DNA from: Fidelibacterota bacterium
GTDB lineage: Bacteria > Fidelibacterota > Marinisomatia > SCGC-AAA003-L08 > GCA-2689995
Reading direction: 5' to 3'
Length of the DNA stretch: 40,812 nt
NCBI GenBank assembly: GCA_002689995.1
Contig: NZIV01000043.1
Coordinates: 2,482-43,293 of the forward strand
Positions 26,416-36,347 of the stretch are shown piece by piece. The position numbers were made by a program, and so were the translations under genes. How positions within the stretch are numbered: the stretch's first letter is position 1; each line of letters starts with the position of its first letter. The notes under the pieces were generated by a model. That model did no database searches. It saw nothing but the letters and a program-made list of their open reading frames with translations, and was not told the DNA's origin.

Positions 26416-28392
26416 TCAATTAGATAAAATAATTCCGATAATTTGGACTACATCAATAACATTTAATGCTAAATCTTGATTTAAGTCTGAAGTATAAATT
26501 TGATCAAGATTTGGAGAATTAGTCCCTAAGATAAAGCTTACTAAAACAACAGCATCAATCACGTTAATATTTCCATCTAAGTTAACGTCTCCTTGCGTAA
26601 AATTACAAGATGAGTCATTACCATTACAAACTCCACATTCGTCATACTGATATGGAAAAAAACAGTTTTCTAAACCAGGTGTACCAAAATCACCTGAACT
26701 AAATTCTATGTTTGATTCTTGCCAGTTAATTGGTTCAAGATTATTTAGGTTATTGTTAATTAATGCCATTGAAAATCCATTACCAAAAGGGAATTGACCA
26801 CCATCATCCCACCAAATTGAATCTGCAACAAAGCCTTCTGGACTAATTAAATAAAGTTCATCCCCGGCATTTGCTAAATTTATATCACCATACTCATAAG
26901 CGTTATATATCCCACCATTGCTATATGGATTAGAGTTATTTGTAAATATTGCATAGCTTGAATTTTGAATTTCATAATTTTCAGTAATTAGATATTCATC
27001 TGTATCATTATCCTTTATTATCCAGTTTTTGAAATTAATAGGAATTTCATTTTGAATATAAATTTCGAACCACTCACCATTTGAATCAGAAATATTTTGA
27101 GGATTAATCATAACTTCACTAATTATAACTTTTGGAAAATCATTTTCTAAAACATTTAAAATAAAAACTCCAGGATTTCCAATTTCAAGATTATTTGGTC
27201 CCGAATTTATATGAAATTCTAAAATGAGTTTTTCAGATCCTTCATAAACTTCATCATCTCCAATATTAATTAATAGAGTCTGAGTCGAAGAAGTCTCTAA
27301 TGAAAAAGTAAATTGAGATTGAGAGAGAGAAAATTCATTTACTCCAATTGTTCCATTTTTAATAATTTCAATTATAGCATCTTGACTAAAGTCTGGGTTT
27401 ACATATTGAATCTCTAGTAAAATTTCTAAATCTGATTCCTCAACTGACATTTGGTTTATATTAAATGAAATATGAGGATTATTAAAGGTCTCATTGTAAT
27501 ACCATATCCTTCTAGCTAAAGTTGAATCAAGGATAAAAGGGTTTGATAAATTATTTTGAAATTCAGAAATTAATTCCGCTCGCTCAAATTCTTCTATATC
27601 TACTGGATCATTGTAATGCCAATCAAGTAGTGTTGATTTTTGAATACCCCAAAAATCAAGGTCTGCAGAGTCTTGATAGATTGCAAAAAAATAGAACATA
27701 GCTCGGGCAGCATTACCTTTATGGTCTTCTTTTGGTTCAAATAGTTCTAGTTCTGGTTGGTTTTCAGGATTATATTTTTCTGAATATTCATCTATATATT
27801 CTATAGGTATATTATAAACAATTTCTTTATTCCTGTACCATTTGTGTGTATCATTATCTGGAATTTCTGCAAAAGGATCATTGCCTCTAGATGAATTTAT
27901 ATTTGATTTTGTAGGAAATAAATGATGCATATCAGACTTTGGATTACCATATTCTGCGCCCATACTTCTTGGCCAAGTATGTTCTATATTAATATCTTTA
28001 TAATATGCTTCAACGCTAGGATCTAGCTCTTCAATCCAGTTACCATTATTGATATCACATTCAGATGGGAAATCTGTTTCATTGCAATAATCATTACCAT
28101 TATCACAATTACAGTATCCTCCAATCATGTCAATTGTATAACCAGAGTACACGCACGATATTTGATTGTTTTGATTATCTAAATTAGACAGAATTATGTC
28201 TCTAGATGAATCATAGCTAGGTATATTTTCAGGTGTATAATTCTCTTGTATGAAAAAAAGAAGGCTTTCTTCTGTTAAAGTTGACTCAATTACGATATTA
28301 TTCTGAGAATAAATTAAGAGGGTAACAGTAATTAAATTCAAAATTACAATTTTAGTAAGTCTTAAAATCTTAAAATAATTATTTATTTTCAT
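26416..28392 (-). CDS. Secreted endonuclease I with Calx-beta, lamin-tail and dockerin-like domains
   Basis: The ATG at 28392 follows GGAGTAGCA, giving 658 residues with a signal peptide (IVILNLITVTLLIYSQ). The nuclease domain (about 40-310) is of the EndA/NucM endonuclease I family: H138 in EHTWPRS, then MHHLFPTKSNINSSRGNDPF. A Cys-rich insert (YCNCDNGNDYCNETDFPSEC) precedes it. Then come a Calx-beta-like region (about 310-415), a lamin-tail domain (ISEVMINP..SDSNGEWFEIY, 420-570), a DECGVCNG linker and a dockerin-like pair of calcium loops (DVNLDGNINVIDA and DLNQDLALNVIDV, 600-658). It probably degrades extracellular DNA or RNA for nutrients. The dockerin end replaces the PNPFNP sorting domain, so surface assembly may differ. 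Confidence 0.87.
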   Translation of the reverse strand: MKINNYFKILRLTKIVILNLITVTLLIYSQNNIVIESTLTEESLLFFIQENYTPENIPSYDSSRDIILSNLDNQNNQISCVYSGYTIDMIGGYCNCDNGNDYCNETDFPSECDINNGNWIEELDPSVEAYYKDINIEHTWPRSMGAEYGNPKSDMHHLFPTKSNINSSRGNDPFAEIPDNDTHKWYRNKEIVYNIPIEYIDEYSEKYNPENQPELELFEPKEDHKGNAARAMFYFFAIYQDSADLDFWGIQKSTLLDWHYNDPVDIEEFERAELISEFQNNLSNPFILDSTLARRIWYYNETFNNPHISFNINQMSVEESDLEILLEIQYVNPDFSQDAIIEIIKNGTIGVNEFSLSQSQFTFSLETSSTQTLLINIGDDEVYEGSEKLILEFHINSGPNNLEIGNPGVFILNVLENDFPKVIISEVMINPQNISDSNGEWFEIYIQNEIPINFKNWIIKDNDTDEYLITENYEIQNSSYAIFTNNSNPYSNGGIYNAYEYGDINLANAGDELYLISPEGFVADSIWWDDGGQFPFGNGFSMALINNNLNNLEPINWQESNIEFSSGDFGTPGLENCFFPYQYDECGVCNGNDSSCNFTQGDVNLDGNINVIDAVVLVSFILGTNSPNLDQIYTSDLNQDLALNVIDVVQIIGIILSN

Positions 28393-28516
28393 TGCTACTC
28401 CATAAGTCAAAATTTTAAAGATTATTACTCTGAGTAATAAACTCATTAAATTTACTTCTTAAATAAAGATAATTTAGCAATATAATTAGTGCTAAAGTGT
28501 AACTAATTTAACATTG

Positions 28517-29383
28517 ATGGAAATTAATAAAAATAGATTCAAATTTGCTGTTATTGGTGATCCTCTAGATCAAAGTTTAAGCCCAATTCTCCACGAAGAA
28601 GTATTTTTTCAATTGGGAATAAATGGTTATTATAAGAAACAATTAATTTCTGCTGAAAATTTAAATAATTATTTAAATAGTAGAATCCTTACTTCTTTGA
28701 ATGGATTTAATGTTACTCTACCACATAAAAATACAATAATGAGGGAATTGGATGTAATAAATACTCGAGCTTTAGATATTGGTGCTGTTAATTGTGTATT
28801 GAATAAAAATAATGAGTTATGGGGATTTAATACCGATTGGTTTGGATTCGCAATGGCATTACATAAGAATAAAATTAAAATTAAAGGAAAAGTAGCACTT
28901 ATTCTAGGTGCAGGAGGTGTTTCATCTGCTGTTATTTTTGCATTGGTTCAAAATAATATTTCAAAAATTATTATAAAAAATAGGACTAAGAGTAAAATTA
29001 AATTAATTATAAAGCAATTTAGCTCAAAATATAAAAATATTGAAATAATAGAATTTGATGAAAAAACAGAAAAAAGTAAAAGTTTCGATTTAATTATTAA
29101 TTGTACTTCATTAGGAATGTCTTCTTACTTAAATCTCTCTCCATTATGTTTAGAATATATTAAGTCGAATCATATCATTATTGACACAATTTATAATCCA
29201 AGCGAAACTCAGTTGTTAAAAGATGCAAAAAAGAATGGTGCAAAAACTTTAAATGGTTTGGATATGTTTATTTATCAAGGTTTGGCTTCTTTAGATATAT
29301 GGTTTGAAAAAAATATTACTGAAAAAATTGATTATGAAAAGTTAAAAATGAAATTAATGAATAGTTTATGTTTACAAAATTAA
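28517..29383 (+). CDS. aroE: Shikimate dehydrogenase
   Basis: Reduces 3-dehydroshikimate to shikimate with NADPH. The shikimate-binding opening is IGDPLDQSLSPILHE (14-28). The catalytic Lys is K71 in NVTLPHK and Asp D107 lies in NTDW. The dinucleotide motif is LGAGGVSSAV (130-139), with NRTKSK after the second strand consistent with NADP use. The ATG at 28517 is used rather than the TTG one codon upstream. The 3' end overlaps aroC by 16 nt, making an aroE-aroC operon that also carries a CDGSH gene. Confidence 0.95.
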   Translation: MEINKNRFKFAVIGDPLDQSLSPILHEEVFFQLGINGYYKKQLISAENLNNYLNSRILTSLNGFNVTLPHKNTIMRELDVINTRALDIGAVNCVLNKNNELWGFNTDWFGFAMALHKNKIKIKGKVALILGAGGVSSAVIFALVQNNISKIIIKNRTKSKIKLIIKQFSSKYKNIEIIEFDEKTEKSKSFDLIINCTSLGMSSYLNLSPLCLEYIKSNHIIIDTIYNPSETQLLKDAKKNGAKTLNGLDMFIYQGLASLDIWFEKNITEKIDYEKLKMKLMNSLCLQN

Positions 29384-30528
29384 GATACTTAACTTCTGGT
29401 GAATCTCATGGGAAGGGTTTACTTGGAATTTTAGATGGAATTCCTGCAGGATTAGAAATTTCAGAAAGAGAAATCAGATTAGAATTAGCAAGAAGACAAA
29501 GAGGGTATGGTCGCGGTGCAAGGATGAAAATTGAAATAGATTTTGCAGAAATTTGGGGTGGAGTTCGTCATGGTAAAACAATTGGTGCGCCAATAGGTTT
29601 ATTATTAAAAAATAAGGATTGGGATAATTGGCAAAATAAAATGGATATTAAACCCAATAAAAAACCTGGAAAAAAAGTAACATTACCAAGACCCGGGCAT
29701 GCTGATTTAGCTGGAATGCAAAAATATGATTTTGATGATATTCGTAATGTTTTAGAAAGATCATCTGCTAGAGAAACTGCGATGCGTGTTGCATTAGGAT
29801 CTGTATGTAAAAAACTTTTACATGATATTGGGATTAAGATAGGTTCTCATGTCACTCAAATATATAAAGTCAGAAGTGATTTAGAATTAGATTACTATTC
29901 ATGCCCAGAATCTATTAGTGAAAATGCAGATAATTCGCCAGTAAGGTGTTTGGATTTAGATAAAGAAAAAGATATGATAAAAGTAATTGATAAAGCTAAA
30001 TCAGATGGAGATTCTGTTGGTGGTGTATTTGAAGTAATAGTATCAGGTCTACCTTATGGTTTAGGCTCTCATGTACAATGGGATAAAAAATTACATTCAC
30101 GTATTGCTCAGTCCATGATGTCTGTGAATGCTTTTAAAGGAATAGAAGTAGGAAGTGGATTTTCACAAGCTGAAAAGTTTGGTAGTGAAGTTCATGATGA
30201 AATAGGATTTGATGGAATGAAATTTACAAGAAGCTCAAATAATTGTGGTGGTATGGAAGGTGGAATGAGTAATGGACAGCCATTAATAATTAAATCTGTT
30301 ATGAAGCCAATACCAACTTTAATAAAACCTCTAAAGTCAGTTGACTTTTTTTCAAAGGAAAAAAAATTAGCTCATAAAGAAAGGACTGATTCCTGTGCAG
30401 TCCCTGCAGCTTCAATCGTTGCAGAAAGTATGGTTTGTTTTGTTATTGTTGATGCAGTTTTAGAAAAATTTGGAGGTGATACTATGGATCAATTAAAATC
30501 ACACATCAAAATTAGTGGAAAATATTAA
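29368..30528 (+). CDS. aroC: Chorismate synthase
   Basis: Last step of the shikimate pathway: EPSP to chorismate with reduced FMN. The signature TSGESHGKG (9-17) and RRQRGYGRG (about 42-50) are at the start. RSSARETAMRVALG and the SNGQPL / RTDSCAVPAASIV segments are intact. At 386 residues the length is normal. It overlaps aroE upstream; ATG 29368 agrees with the conserved MFTKLRYLTSGES opening. Confidence 0.97.
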   Translation: MFTKLRYLTSGESHGKGLLGILDGIPAGLEISEREIRLELARRQRGYGRGARMKIEIDFAEIWGGVRHGKTIGAPIGLLLKNKDWDNWQNKMDIKPNKKPGKKVTLPRPGHADLAGMQKYDFDDIRNVLERSSARETAMRVALGSVCKKLLHDIGIKIGSHVTQIYKVRSDLELDYYSCPESISENADNSPVRCLDLDKEKDMIKVIDKAKSDGDSVGGVFEVIVSGLPYGLGSHVQWDKKLHSRIAQSMMSVNAFKGIEVGSGFSQAEKFGSEVHDEIGFDGMKFTRSSNNCGGMEGGMSNGQPLIIKSVMKPIPTLIKPLKSVDFFSKEKKLAHKERTDSCAVPAASIVAESMVCFVIVDAVLEKFGGDTMDQLKSHIKISGKY

Positions 30529-30529
30529 A

Positions 30530-30736
30530 ATGAAGGAAATTAAATTGTCTGTTAAAGCTAGTAAAAAATATAGTATTTGCAGTTGCGGTTTAAGTAAATC
30601 TTTACCATTTTGTGATAATGAACATAGAGATTTTAATAAAATTAATAATACTAATTATAAATCTGTTAAAATATTTCCATCAGAAGATACTGAACTTAAA
30701 TTAAAATCAAGTAACTGGGAATCTCCTGTAAAATAA
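30530..30736 (+). CDS. CDGSH iron-sulfur domain protein
   Basis: A 68-residue protein with one CDGSH-type 2Fe-2S motif: C17-S-C19 ... C28-D-N-E-H32, the three-Cys-one-His set with SLPF before C28. Such proteins are redox or cluster-transfer factors. The ATG at 30530, one base after the aroC stop, is preferred over a GTG inside aroC. Its position suggests co-transcription with aroEC; the link to aromatic synthesis is unclear. Confidence 0.88.
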   Translation: MKEIKLSVKASKKYSICSCGLSKSLPFCDNEHRDFNKINNTNYKSVKIFPSEDTELKLKSSNWESPVK

Positions 30737-30838
30737 TTTATAATTATTAGGATTTATTGTATAATTATAGATTTTAATATTAAATTATTAAGCTTTGTAC
30801 TAAATTAATTTTAATAAAATGTGGAAGAAGTATTATTT

Positions 30839-31024
30839 ATGGCTGTACCAAAAAGAAAAATATCTAAAACGCGTGGTCGTAAAAGAAGGACTCATTGGAA
30901 ACTTAAAGATTCAAATGCTATAAATATTTGTTCTAAAACCGGTGAAACACATCTTAGACACAGAGCATATTATGTCGATGGTGTTTTATACCATAAAGGT
31001 AAACCCCTTCACGAAAATAAGTAA
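30839..31024 (+). CDS. rpmF: 50S ribosomal protein L32
   Basis: A 61-residue L32 starting MAVPKRKISKTRGRKRRTHWK; ATG 30839 is the conserved start and the six upstream in-frame codons are not part of it. Only one Cys (ICSKTGE) remains where zinc-type L32 has CxxC pairs, so this is the zinc-free form. It sits just before plsX, the very common rpmF-plsX-fab order, so its expression is tied to membrane lipid synthesis. Confidence 0.96.
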   Translation: MAVPKRKISKTRGRKRRTHWKLKDSNAINICSKTGETHLRHRAYYVDGVLYHKGKPLHENK

Positions 31025-31156
31025 TTTATTAAAGTTGTACTAATAATAGTTTCTTATAACTAATCAATAAGTAAAAAATGAATAAAAAAGTATTAGTTCC
31101 CATTAACAAGTCCTGCAGCTTTATTTTTTGCTTTAAAAATTTAACTTCATTTTAAA

Positions 31157-32185
31157 ATGCGAATAGCACTGGACGCCATGGGTGGCGACCATGCACCATA
31201 TTCAACAGTAAATGGTGCGATTGAATTTATTCAAGATAATAGTCTAGATTCGCCCTATGTAGATCTTTATGGTAATCAAGATGAAATTGAAAAGATTATT
31301 GATAAATCGGGTTTTTCATCTGATAAAATAACAATTAATCATTGTACAGAAATGATAGATATGGATGAAAGGTCTGTAAAAGCATTTCGAGATAAACCTG
31401 ATTCTTCTTTAGTACGAGCTGTCTCATCTGTTAAAGAGGGTAAATCTCATGCAATTGTCAGTGCTGGAAATACAGGGGCTCTTTTAACATCATCACTTTT
31501 CATTTTAGGAAAAATCAAAGGTATTAACAGACCTGCACTAGCACCATTTATTCCAACACAGAATGGAGGGTTTATTCTTTGTGATGCTGGTGCTAACTCA
31601 GATGTAAAGCCTAAGCATCTAGTTCATTTTGGAATTATGGCTACCGCTTATATGGAACATCTTGTGGATATTAAAAATCCAAGAGTAGCATTATTGAATA
31701 TTGGAACCGAAGCTACAAAAGGAAATGAATTAACTCGTCAAGCCTATCCTTTAATGGAAGAGCATGTTTCTAATTTTATTGGCAATATTGAATCTAGATA
31801 TATAATGGAAGGTAAAGCAGATATAATTGTATGTGATGGATTTGTAGGAAATTCAGTTTTAAAACTTATAGAAGGCTTAATTAAGCATTTATTTTCTTGG
31901 TTAGGAGATTCAATAAATTCAAAAACAACTAGTAAATTAGCTTCACCATTATTAAAACCAGCATTCCAAGATGTCAAAAATGTATTGGATTATGAAGAGC
32001 ATGGTTCAACACCATTCTTAGGAGTTAATGGTATTGTTATGAAATGCCATGGAAGTTCTTCTGTTAAATCTATTAAAAATGCTCTCAAATCAGCAGCAAA
32101 AGCATGTAATGAAAATTTAATTAATGACATAGCAAACAGAATATCTAAACACTTAATAATAAATAGCGAATTAGAGAATGTTTAA
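31157..32185 (+). CDS. plsX: Phosphate acyltransferase PlsX
   Basis: Makes acyl-phosphate from acyl-ACP for glycerophospholipid synthesis. The 342 residues open with MRIALDAMGGDHAP, the family signature, and contain GAN(S)DVKPKHL, NIGTEATKGNEL and VCDGFVGNSVLKLIEG. A peripheral membrane association is typical of the family. It overlaps fabH by 8 nt and is the first enzyme of the fab cluster. Confidence 0.96.
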   Translation: MRIALDAMGGDHAPYSTVNGAIEFIQDNSLDSPYVDLYGNQDEIEKIIDKSGFSSDKITINHCTEMIDMDERSVKAFRDKPDSSLVRAVSSVKEGKSHAIVSAGNTGALLTSSLFILGKIKGINRPALAPFIPTQNGGFILCDAGANSDVKPKHLVHFGIMATAYMEHLVDIKNPRVALLNIGTEATKGNELTRQAYPLMEEHVSNFIGNIESRYIMEGKADIIVCDGFVGNSVLKLIEGLIKHLFSWLGDSINSKTTSKLASPLLKPAFQDVKNVLDYEEHGSTPFLGVNGIVMKCHGSSSVKSIKNALKSAAKACNENLINDIANRISKHLIINSELENV

Positions 32186-33182
32186 AAATAATTCTAAAGC
32201 TGCTATTACTGCAGTTGGAAAATATCTTCCTAGTAAACGACTAACAAATTCTGATCTTGAAAAAATGGTTGAAACGAATGATGAATGGATTCGTTCACGC
32301 ACTGGTATAAAAGAAAGAAGAATTGTTGAAAAGGGTCAAGCCTCCTCTCATATGGCTATTAGTGCATTTAAAAATCTTCAAAAAAAGTATAATGTAAATC
32401 CTGAAGAAATAGATGTAATAATTGTTGCAACAGTAACTCCAGATATGCTTTTCCCTTCAACAGCATGTTTGATTCAAAATGAAATCGGTGCAAATAATGC
32501 ATTTGGTTTTGATTTGTCAGGTGCATGTTCTGGATTTTTATTTGCATTAGATACTGGGACCCGTTTTATTGAATCTGGGAAATATAAGAAGATACTTATT
32601 TTTGGTGTAGATACAATGAGTTCAATTGTTGACTACAAAGATAGGAATACGTGTATTTTATTTGGTGATGGTGCAGGGGTTGTTTTGCTAGAAGCTACTA
32701 ATGATGGTACTGGAATTATTGATAGTGAACTAAGGTGTGACGGTTCAGGAGGTGAGTATTTAAAAATGAAAGCTGGTGGTAGCTTAAAACCGGCAACACA
32801 TGAAACTGTAGAAAGTAGAGAACATTATGCTTATCAAGATGGTAGACAAGTATATAAATATGCCGTAAAAGGTATGGCTGATATTTCATATAATATTGCA
32901 AAGCGAAATAAATTAACTTCTGATACTATCGACTTGTTTATTCCACACCAAGCGAATAAGAGGATTATTGATTCAGCTGCAAAACGACTTGGAATTTCTG
33001 AAGAAAAAGTTTTAATTAACATTGATAAATATGCAAATACAACAGCAGCAACATTACCTATTGGACTTGTCGAAGCAGTAGAAAGAAATATGGTTAAAAA
33101 AGGTGATAATATAATTCTATCAGCTTTTGGAGCAGGTTTTACTTGGGGTGCAATTTATTTAAAATGGAGTCTTTTTAATTAA
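32178..33182 (+). CDS. fabH: 3-oxoacyl-ACP synthase III (KAS III)
   Basis: Starts fatty acid synthesis by condensing acetyl-CoA (or a branched acyl-CoA) with malonyl-ACP. The triad is C117 (SGACSGF), H257 (IPHQAN) and N287 (YANTTAA). 334 residues, normal length. The stop TAA shares its last base with the fabD ATG, indicating coupled translation. Confidence 0.97.
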   Translation: MFKNNSKAAITAVGKYLPSKRLTNSDLEKMVETNDEWIRSRTGIKERRIVEKGQASSHMAISAFKNLQKKYNVNPEEIDVIIVATVTPDMLFPSTACLIQNEIGANNAFGFDLSGACSGFLFALDTGTRFIESGKYKKILIFGVDTMSSIVDYKDRNTCILFGDGAGVVLLEATNDGTGIIDSELRCDGSGGEYLKMKAGGSLKPATHETVESREHYAYQDGRQVYKYAVKGMADISYNIAKRNKLTSDTIDLFIPHQANKRIIDSAAKRLGISEEKVLINIDKYANTTAATLPIGLVEAVERNMVKKGDNIILSAFGAGFTWGAIYLKWSLFN

Positions 33183-34096
33183 TGAAAGTTGCATTACTTT
33201 GTCCAGGTCAGGGTTCTCAATTTGTTGGTATGGGTAAAGAATTTTGGAACTTAAGTATATCATCCAAAGAAAAATATGATAATGCATCTCAAATCTTGGG
33301 TTTTGATATTTCTGAAATTTCATTTAATGGTCCTGATGATAAATTAAAAAAAACTCAATATACTCAACCTGCAATCTTTATTCATAGCTATATAGCTGCT
33401 ACTGAATTAAAAAATAAATATGATATTCAATTTTCAATCGGAGCAGGGCATAGTCTTGGAGAGATTACAGCTTTAACCATAGCTAATTCAATTTCATTTG
33501 AGGATGCTGTTGAAATCATAAAAGTTCGCGCTAATTCAATGGCTGAAGCTGGGAACATAAATCCAGGAAAAATGGCTGCAATTATTGGTGCAACAAATAA
33601 GCAAATCGATATAATCTGTAATCAAACAGGGATTATAGTTCCTGCAAATTTAAATGCACAAGGTCAGGTTGTAATTTCTGGAGAAATTGATGCAGTAAAT
33701 TCTGCGATAGAAACTGCAAAATCTATTGGGATTCGTAGGGTTTTGCCTTTGAATGTTTCTGGTGCGTTTCACTCACCATTAATGTCATCGGCAAGGGAAA
33801 ATTTATTAAAAGTGATTAATTCAACGCATTTTAAAGATTCAGACTTTCCAATTATACAAAATGTAACTGCAGAGCCAGCTGAAAAAAGTGATGAAATTAA
33901 GAAAAATTTAATTTCTCAATTAGAAAATCCTGTCAGATGGAGTCAATCTATAGAGAAAATCAATGATTTAGGAATTATAAAATTTATTGAATGTGGCCCC
34001 GGGAAAGTACTTTCAGGATTAAATCGTAGAATTTTAAAAAAATCCATTAATTTTAATATAGGAACACCTCAGGAAATAAATGAATTTAAAGCTTAA
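33182..34096 (+). CDS. fabD: Malonyl-CoA:ACP transacylase
   Basis: Moves malonyl from CoA to ACP. The nucleophile is S91 in GAGHSLGE; GQGSQFVGMG at 9-18 and GAFHSPLM (near 195-203) carry the oxyanion and catalytic His parts. 304 residues. It overlaps fabG by 17 nt. Confidence 0.97.
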   Translation: MKVALLCPGQGSQFVGMGKEFWNLSISSKEKYDNASQILGFDISEISFNGPDDKLKKTQYTQPAIFIHSYIAATELKNKYDIQFSIGAGHSLGEITALTIANSISFEDAVEIIKVRANSMAEAGNINPGKMAAIIGATNKQIDIICNQTGIIVPANLNAQGQVVISGEIDAVNSAIETAKSIGIRRVLPLNVSGAFHSPLMSSARENLLKVINSTHFKDSDFPIIQNVTAEPAEKSDEIKKNLISQLENPVRWSQSIEKINDLGIIKFIECGPGKVLSGLNRRILKKSINFNIGTPQEINEFKA

Positions 34097-34832
34097 TTTA
34101 AAAAATAAAGTAGCTGTAGTAACTGGTTCTTCTAGAGGAATAGGCAAAACAATTGCAAATGGATTATTTCATAATGATTGTAAAATTGCCTTAATTAGTA
34201 GAAATTATGATGATTTATTAAAAGCTAAAAATGAAATTGGAGGGGATAATGAAAGTATAAAGATTTATTCTTGTGATATTTCAGACTTCAATGAAGTTCA
34301 AAATGTTTTTAAGAAAATAATTGAAGAATTTAGAACTATCGATATTTTAATTAATAATGCAGGTTTGACCAAAGATAATTTACTCCTTCGAATTAAAGAA
34401 CAGGACTGGGATAGGGTGGTTGATGTAAATTTAAAAGGTTGTTTTAACACTATAAAAGCAGTTACAAAGCAAATGATTAGAAATAAATCTGGGAAAATTA
34501 TTAATATTTCTTCCGTAATTGGACAAATAGGAAATGCTGGACAAGTTAATTATGCAGCTTCTAAGGCAGGTATTTTAGGCCTAACAAAATCTTTAGCAAA
34601 AGAATTAGGATCTAGGAACATAACTGTGAATGCAGTAGCTCCTGGATACATTGAAACTGATATGACAGATAATTTATCTGAAGATATCAGAAATGAACTT
34701 TACCAAAAAATTCCTTTAAATCGACTTGGTTCATCAAAGGATGTTACAAATTTGGTATTATTTTTATCATCAGATAAAGCTTCATATATCACCGGTCAAG
34801 TAATGAATGTTGACGGTGGTATGGTTATGTAA
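34080..34832 (+). CDS. fabG: 3-oxoacyl-ACP reductase
   Basis: NADPH-dependent SDR that reduces 3-oxoacyl-ACP. The cofactor motif is TGSSRGIGK (15-23), NNAG is at 92-95, and the catalytic set is S145, Y158 and K162 (NYAASKAG). 250 residues. The ATG lies within the end of fabD. Confidence 0.96.
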   Translation: MNLKLNLKNKVAVVTGSSRGIGKTIANGLFHNDCKIALISRNYDDLLKAKNEIGGDNESIKIYSCDISDFNEVQNVFKKIIEEFRTIDILINNAGLTKDNLLLRIKEQDWDRVVDVNLKGCFNTIKAVTKQMIRNKSGKIINISSVIGQIGNAGQVNYAASKAGILGLTKSLAKELGSRNITVNAVAPGYIETDMTDNLSEDIRNELYQKIPLNRLGSSKDVTNLVLFLSSDKASYITGQVMNVDGGMVM

Positions 34833-34853
34833 CTTAAAATAGAAAGGATAAGT

Positions 34854-35096
34854 ATGTCTCAGAATTTTGATAAAATTAAAGAAATTATTATTGATAAATT
34901 AGGTATTGATGAAGGTAAAATTTCAGAAGATGCTAAATTTATTGATGATTTAGGTGCAGATTCATTAGATACCGTTGAATTAATTATGCAATTTGAAGAG
35001 GAATTTAATATTGAAATACCAGATGAAGATGCAGAAACAATTACGACAGTAGGTAAAGCTGTTACTTATATTGAAAAGCAGTTAGCTAATTCATAA
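34854..35096 (+). CDS. acpP: Acyl carrier protein
   Basis: 80-residue acidic four-helix carrier. The phosphopantetheine site is S37 in [11 protein letters not shown] ribosome site (GAAAGGA) precedes the ATG. It lies between fabG and fabF as in most bacteria. Confidence 0.98.
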   Translation: MSQNFDKIKEIIIDKLGIDEGKISEDAKFIDDLGADSLDTVELIMQFEEEFNIEIPDEDAETITTVGKAVTYIEKQLANS

Positions 35097-35108
35097 ATTA
35101 TTTATTTT

Positions 35109-36347
35109 ATGAATAAAAAGCGTGTTGTCATTACAGGGATGGGGTGCCTAACACCTATTGGAAATTCGGTAAAAGAGTTCCATAATAGCATCAAAACTGG
35201 TAAAAATGGTGTAGCTCCAATTACACTTTTTGATACAGACCTTTTAAGTGTAAAAATTGCAGGAGAAGTAAAAGATTTAGATATGGAATCTTTTATTGAA
35301 CGAAGAGAACTAAATCGTATGGATCGATTCTGTGCATTTGGAGTAATTGCAGCCGATGAGGCGATTCATAATTCAGGACTGACTAAAGATAACTCCAATC
35401 CTGAAAGAGTCGGAGTTATAATAGGTTCAGGTATCGGTGGTATTGAAACTCTTACAGACAATCATTCAAAATTATTACGTAGTCCAAGACGAGTAAGTCC
35501 ATTATTTATCCCAATGATGATTTGTGATATTGCACCAGGTCACGTTTCAATGAGGCATGGATTTAAAGGTCCAAATTATTCGGTTGTTTCTGCATGTGCA
35601 ACTGGTACTCATGCAATTGGTGACGCATTTAGAATGATTAAGTATGGTGATGCTGATGCAATTGTTGCAGGGGGTACTGAAGCTTCGGTTGTGCCTATAT
35701 CTGTCGCAGGTTTTTCAAATATGAAAGCACTGACTAAAAATCCAGATCCTAATACAGCATCGAGACCATTTGATAAAGAAAGAAATGGATTTGTATTGGG
35801 AGAAGGTGCTGGTGTATTAGTACTTGAAGAATTAGAGCACGCTTTAAAGAGAAATGCAAATATTTTAGGTGAAATCTGTGGCTACGGTGCGACCGGAGAT
35901 GCATATCATTTAACATCTCCAGCTCCTAATGGAGAAGGTGCTGCTAGGGCTATGAAAATGGCCATTAATGATGCTCAAATTAACACTGATGAAGTTAATT
36001 ATATTAATGCACATGGGACATCTACACCATTCAATGATAGAAATGAATCTATAGCAATTCGTACAGTTTTTAAAAATCATGCTAATAAATTATTAGTTAG
36101 TTCAACTAAATCAATGACAGGACATCTATTAGGAGCCGCAGGTGGTATAGAAGCAATAGCTTCTATTTTGGCCTTAAAAAATGGATTTATTCCTCCTACA
36201 ATAAATTATAAAAATTTTGATTTTGAATGTGATTTGAATTACGTTCCAAATCAAGCGATTGAAAAAGATATTAATTATGCGATGAGTAATACCTTTGGAT
36301 TTGGAGGTCATAATGGAGTACTTTTATTTAAAAGATTTGAAGTTTGA
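35109..36347 (+). CDS. fabF: 3-oxoacyl-ACP synthase II (KAS II)
   Basis: Elongating condensing enzyme with the Cys-His-His set: C163 (SACATGTHAIG), INAHGTSTPFND and KSMTGHLLGAAG. The 412-residue length and the C-terminal NTFGFGGHNG motif fit FabF. It overlaps the next gene by 4 nt (TTGA). Confidence 0.97.
   Translation: MNKKRVVITGMGCLTPIGNSVKEFHNSIKTGKNGVAPITLFDTDLLSVKIAGEVKDLDMESFIERRELNRMDRFCAFGVIAADEAIHNSGLTKDNSNPERVGVIIGSGIGGIETLTDNHSKLLRSPRRVSPLFIPMMICDIAPGHVSMRHGFKGPNYSVVSACATGTHAIGDAFRMIKYGDADAIVAGGTEASVVPISVAGFSNMKALTKNPDPNTASRPFDKERNGFVLGEGAGVLVLEELEHALKRNANILGEICGYGATGDAYHLTSPAPNGEGAARAMKMAINDAQINTDEVNYINAHGTSTPFNDRNESIAIRTVFKNHANKLLVSSTKSMTGHLLGAAGGIEAIASILALKNGFIPPTINYKNFDFECDLNYVPNQAIEKDINYAMSNTFGFGGHNGVLLFKRFEV

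Noticed and set aside
31078-31155. 25-codon open frame between rpmF and plsX
   Set aside because: It is short and composition-driven, with no ribosome site and no recognisable product.
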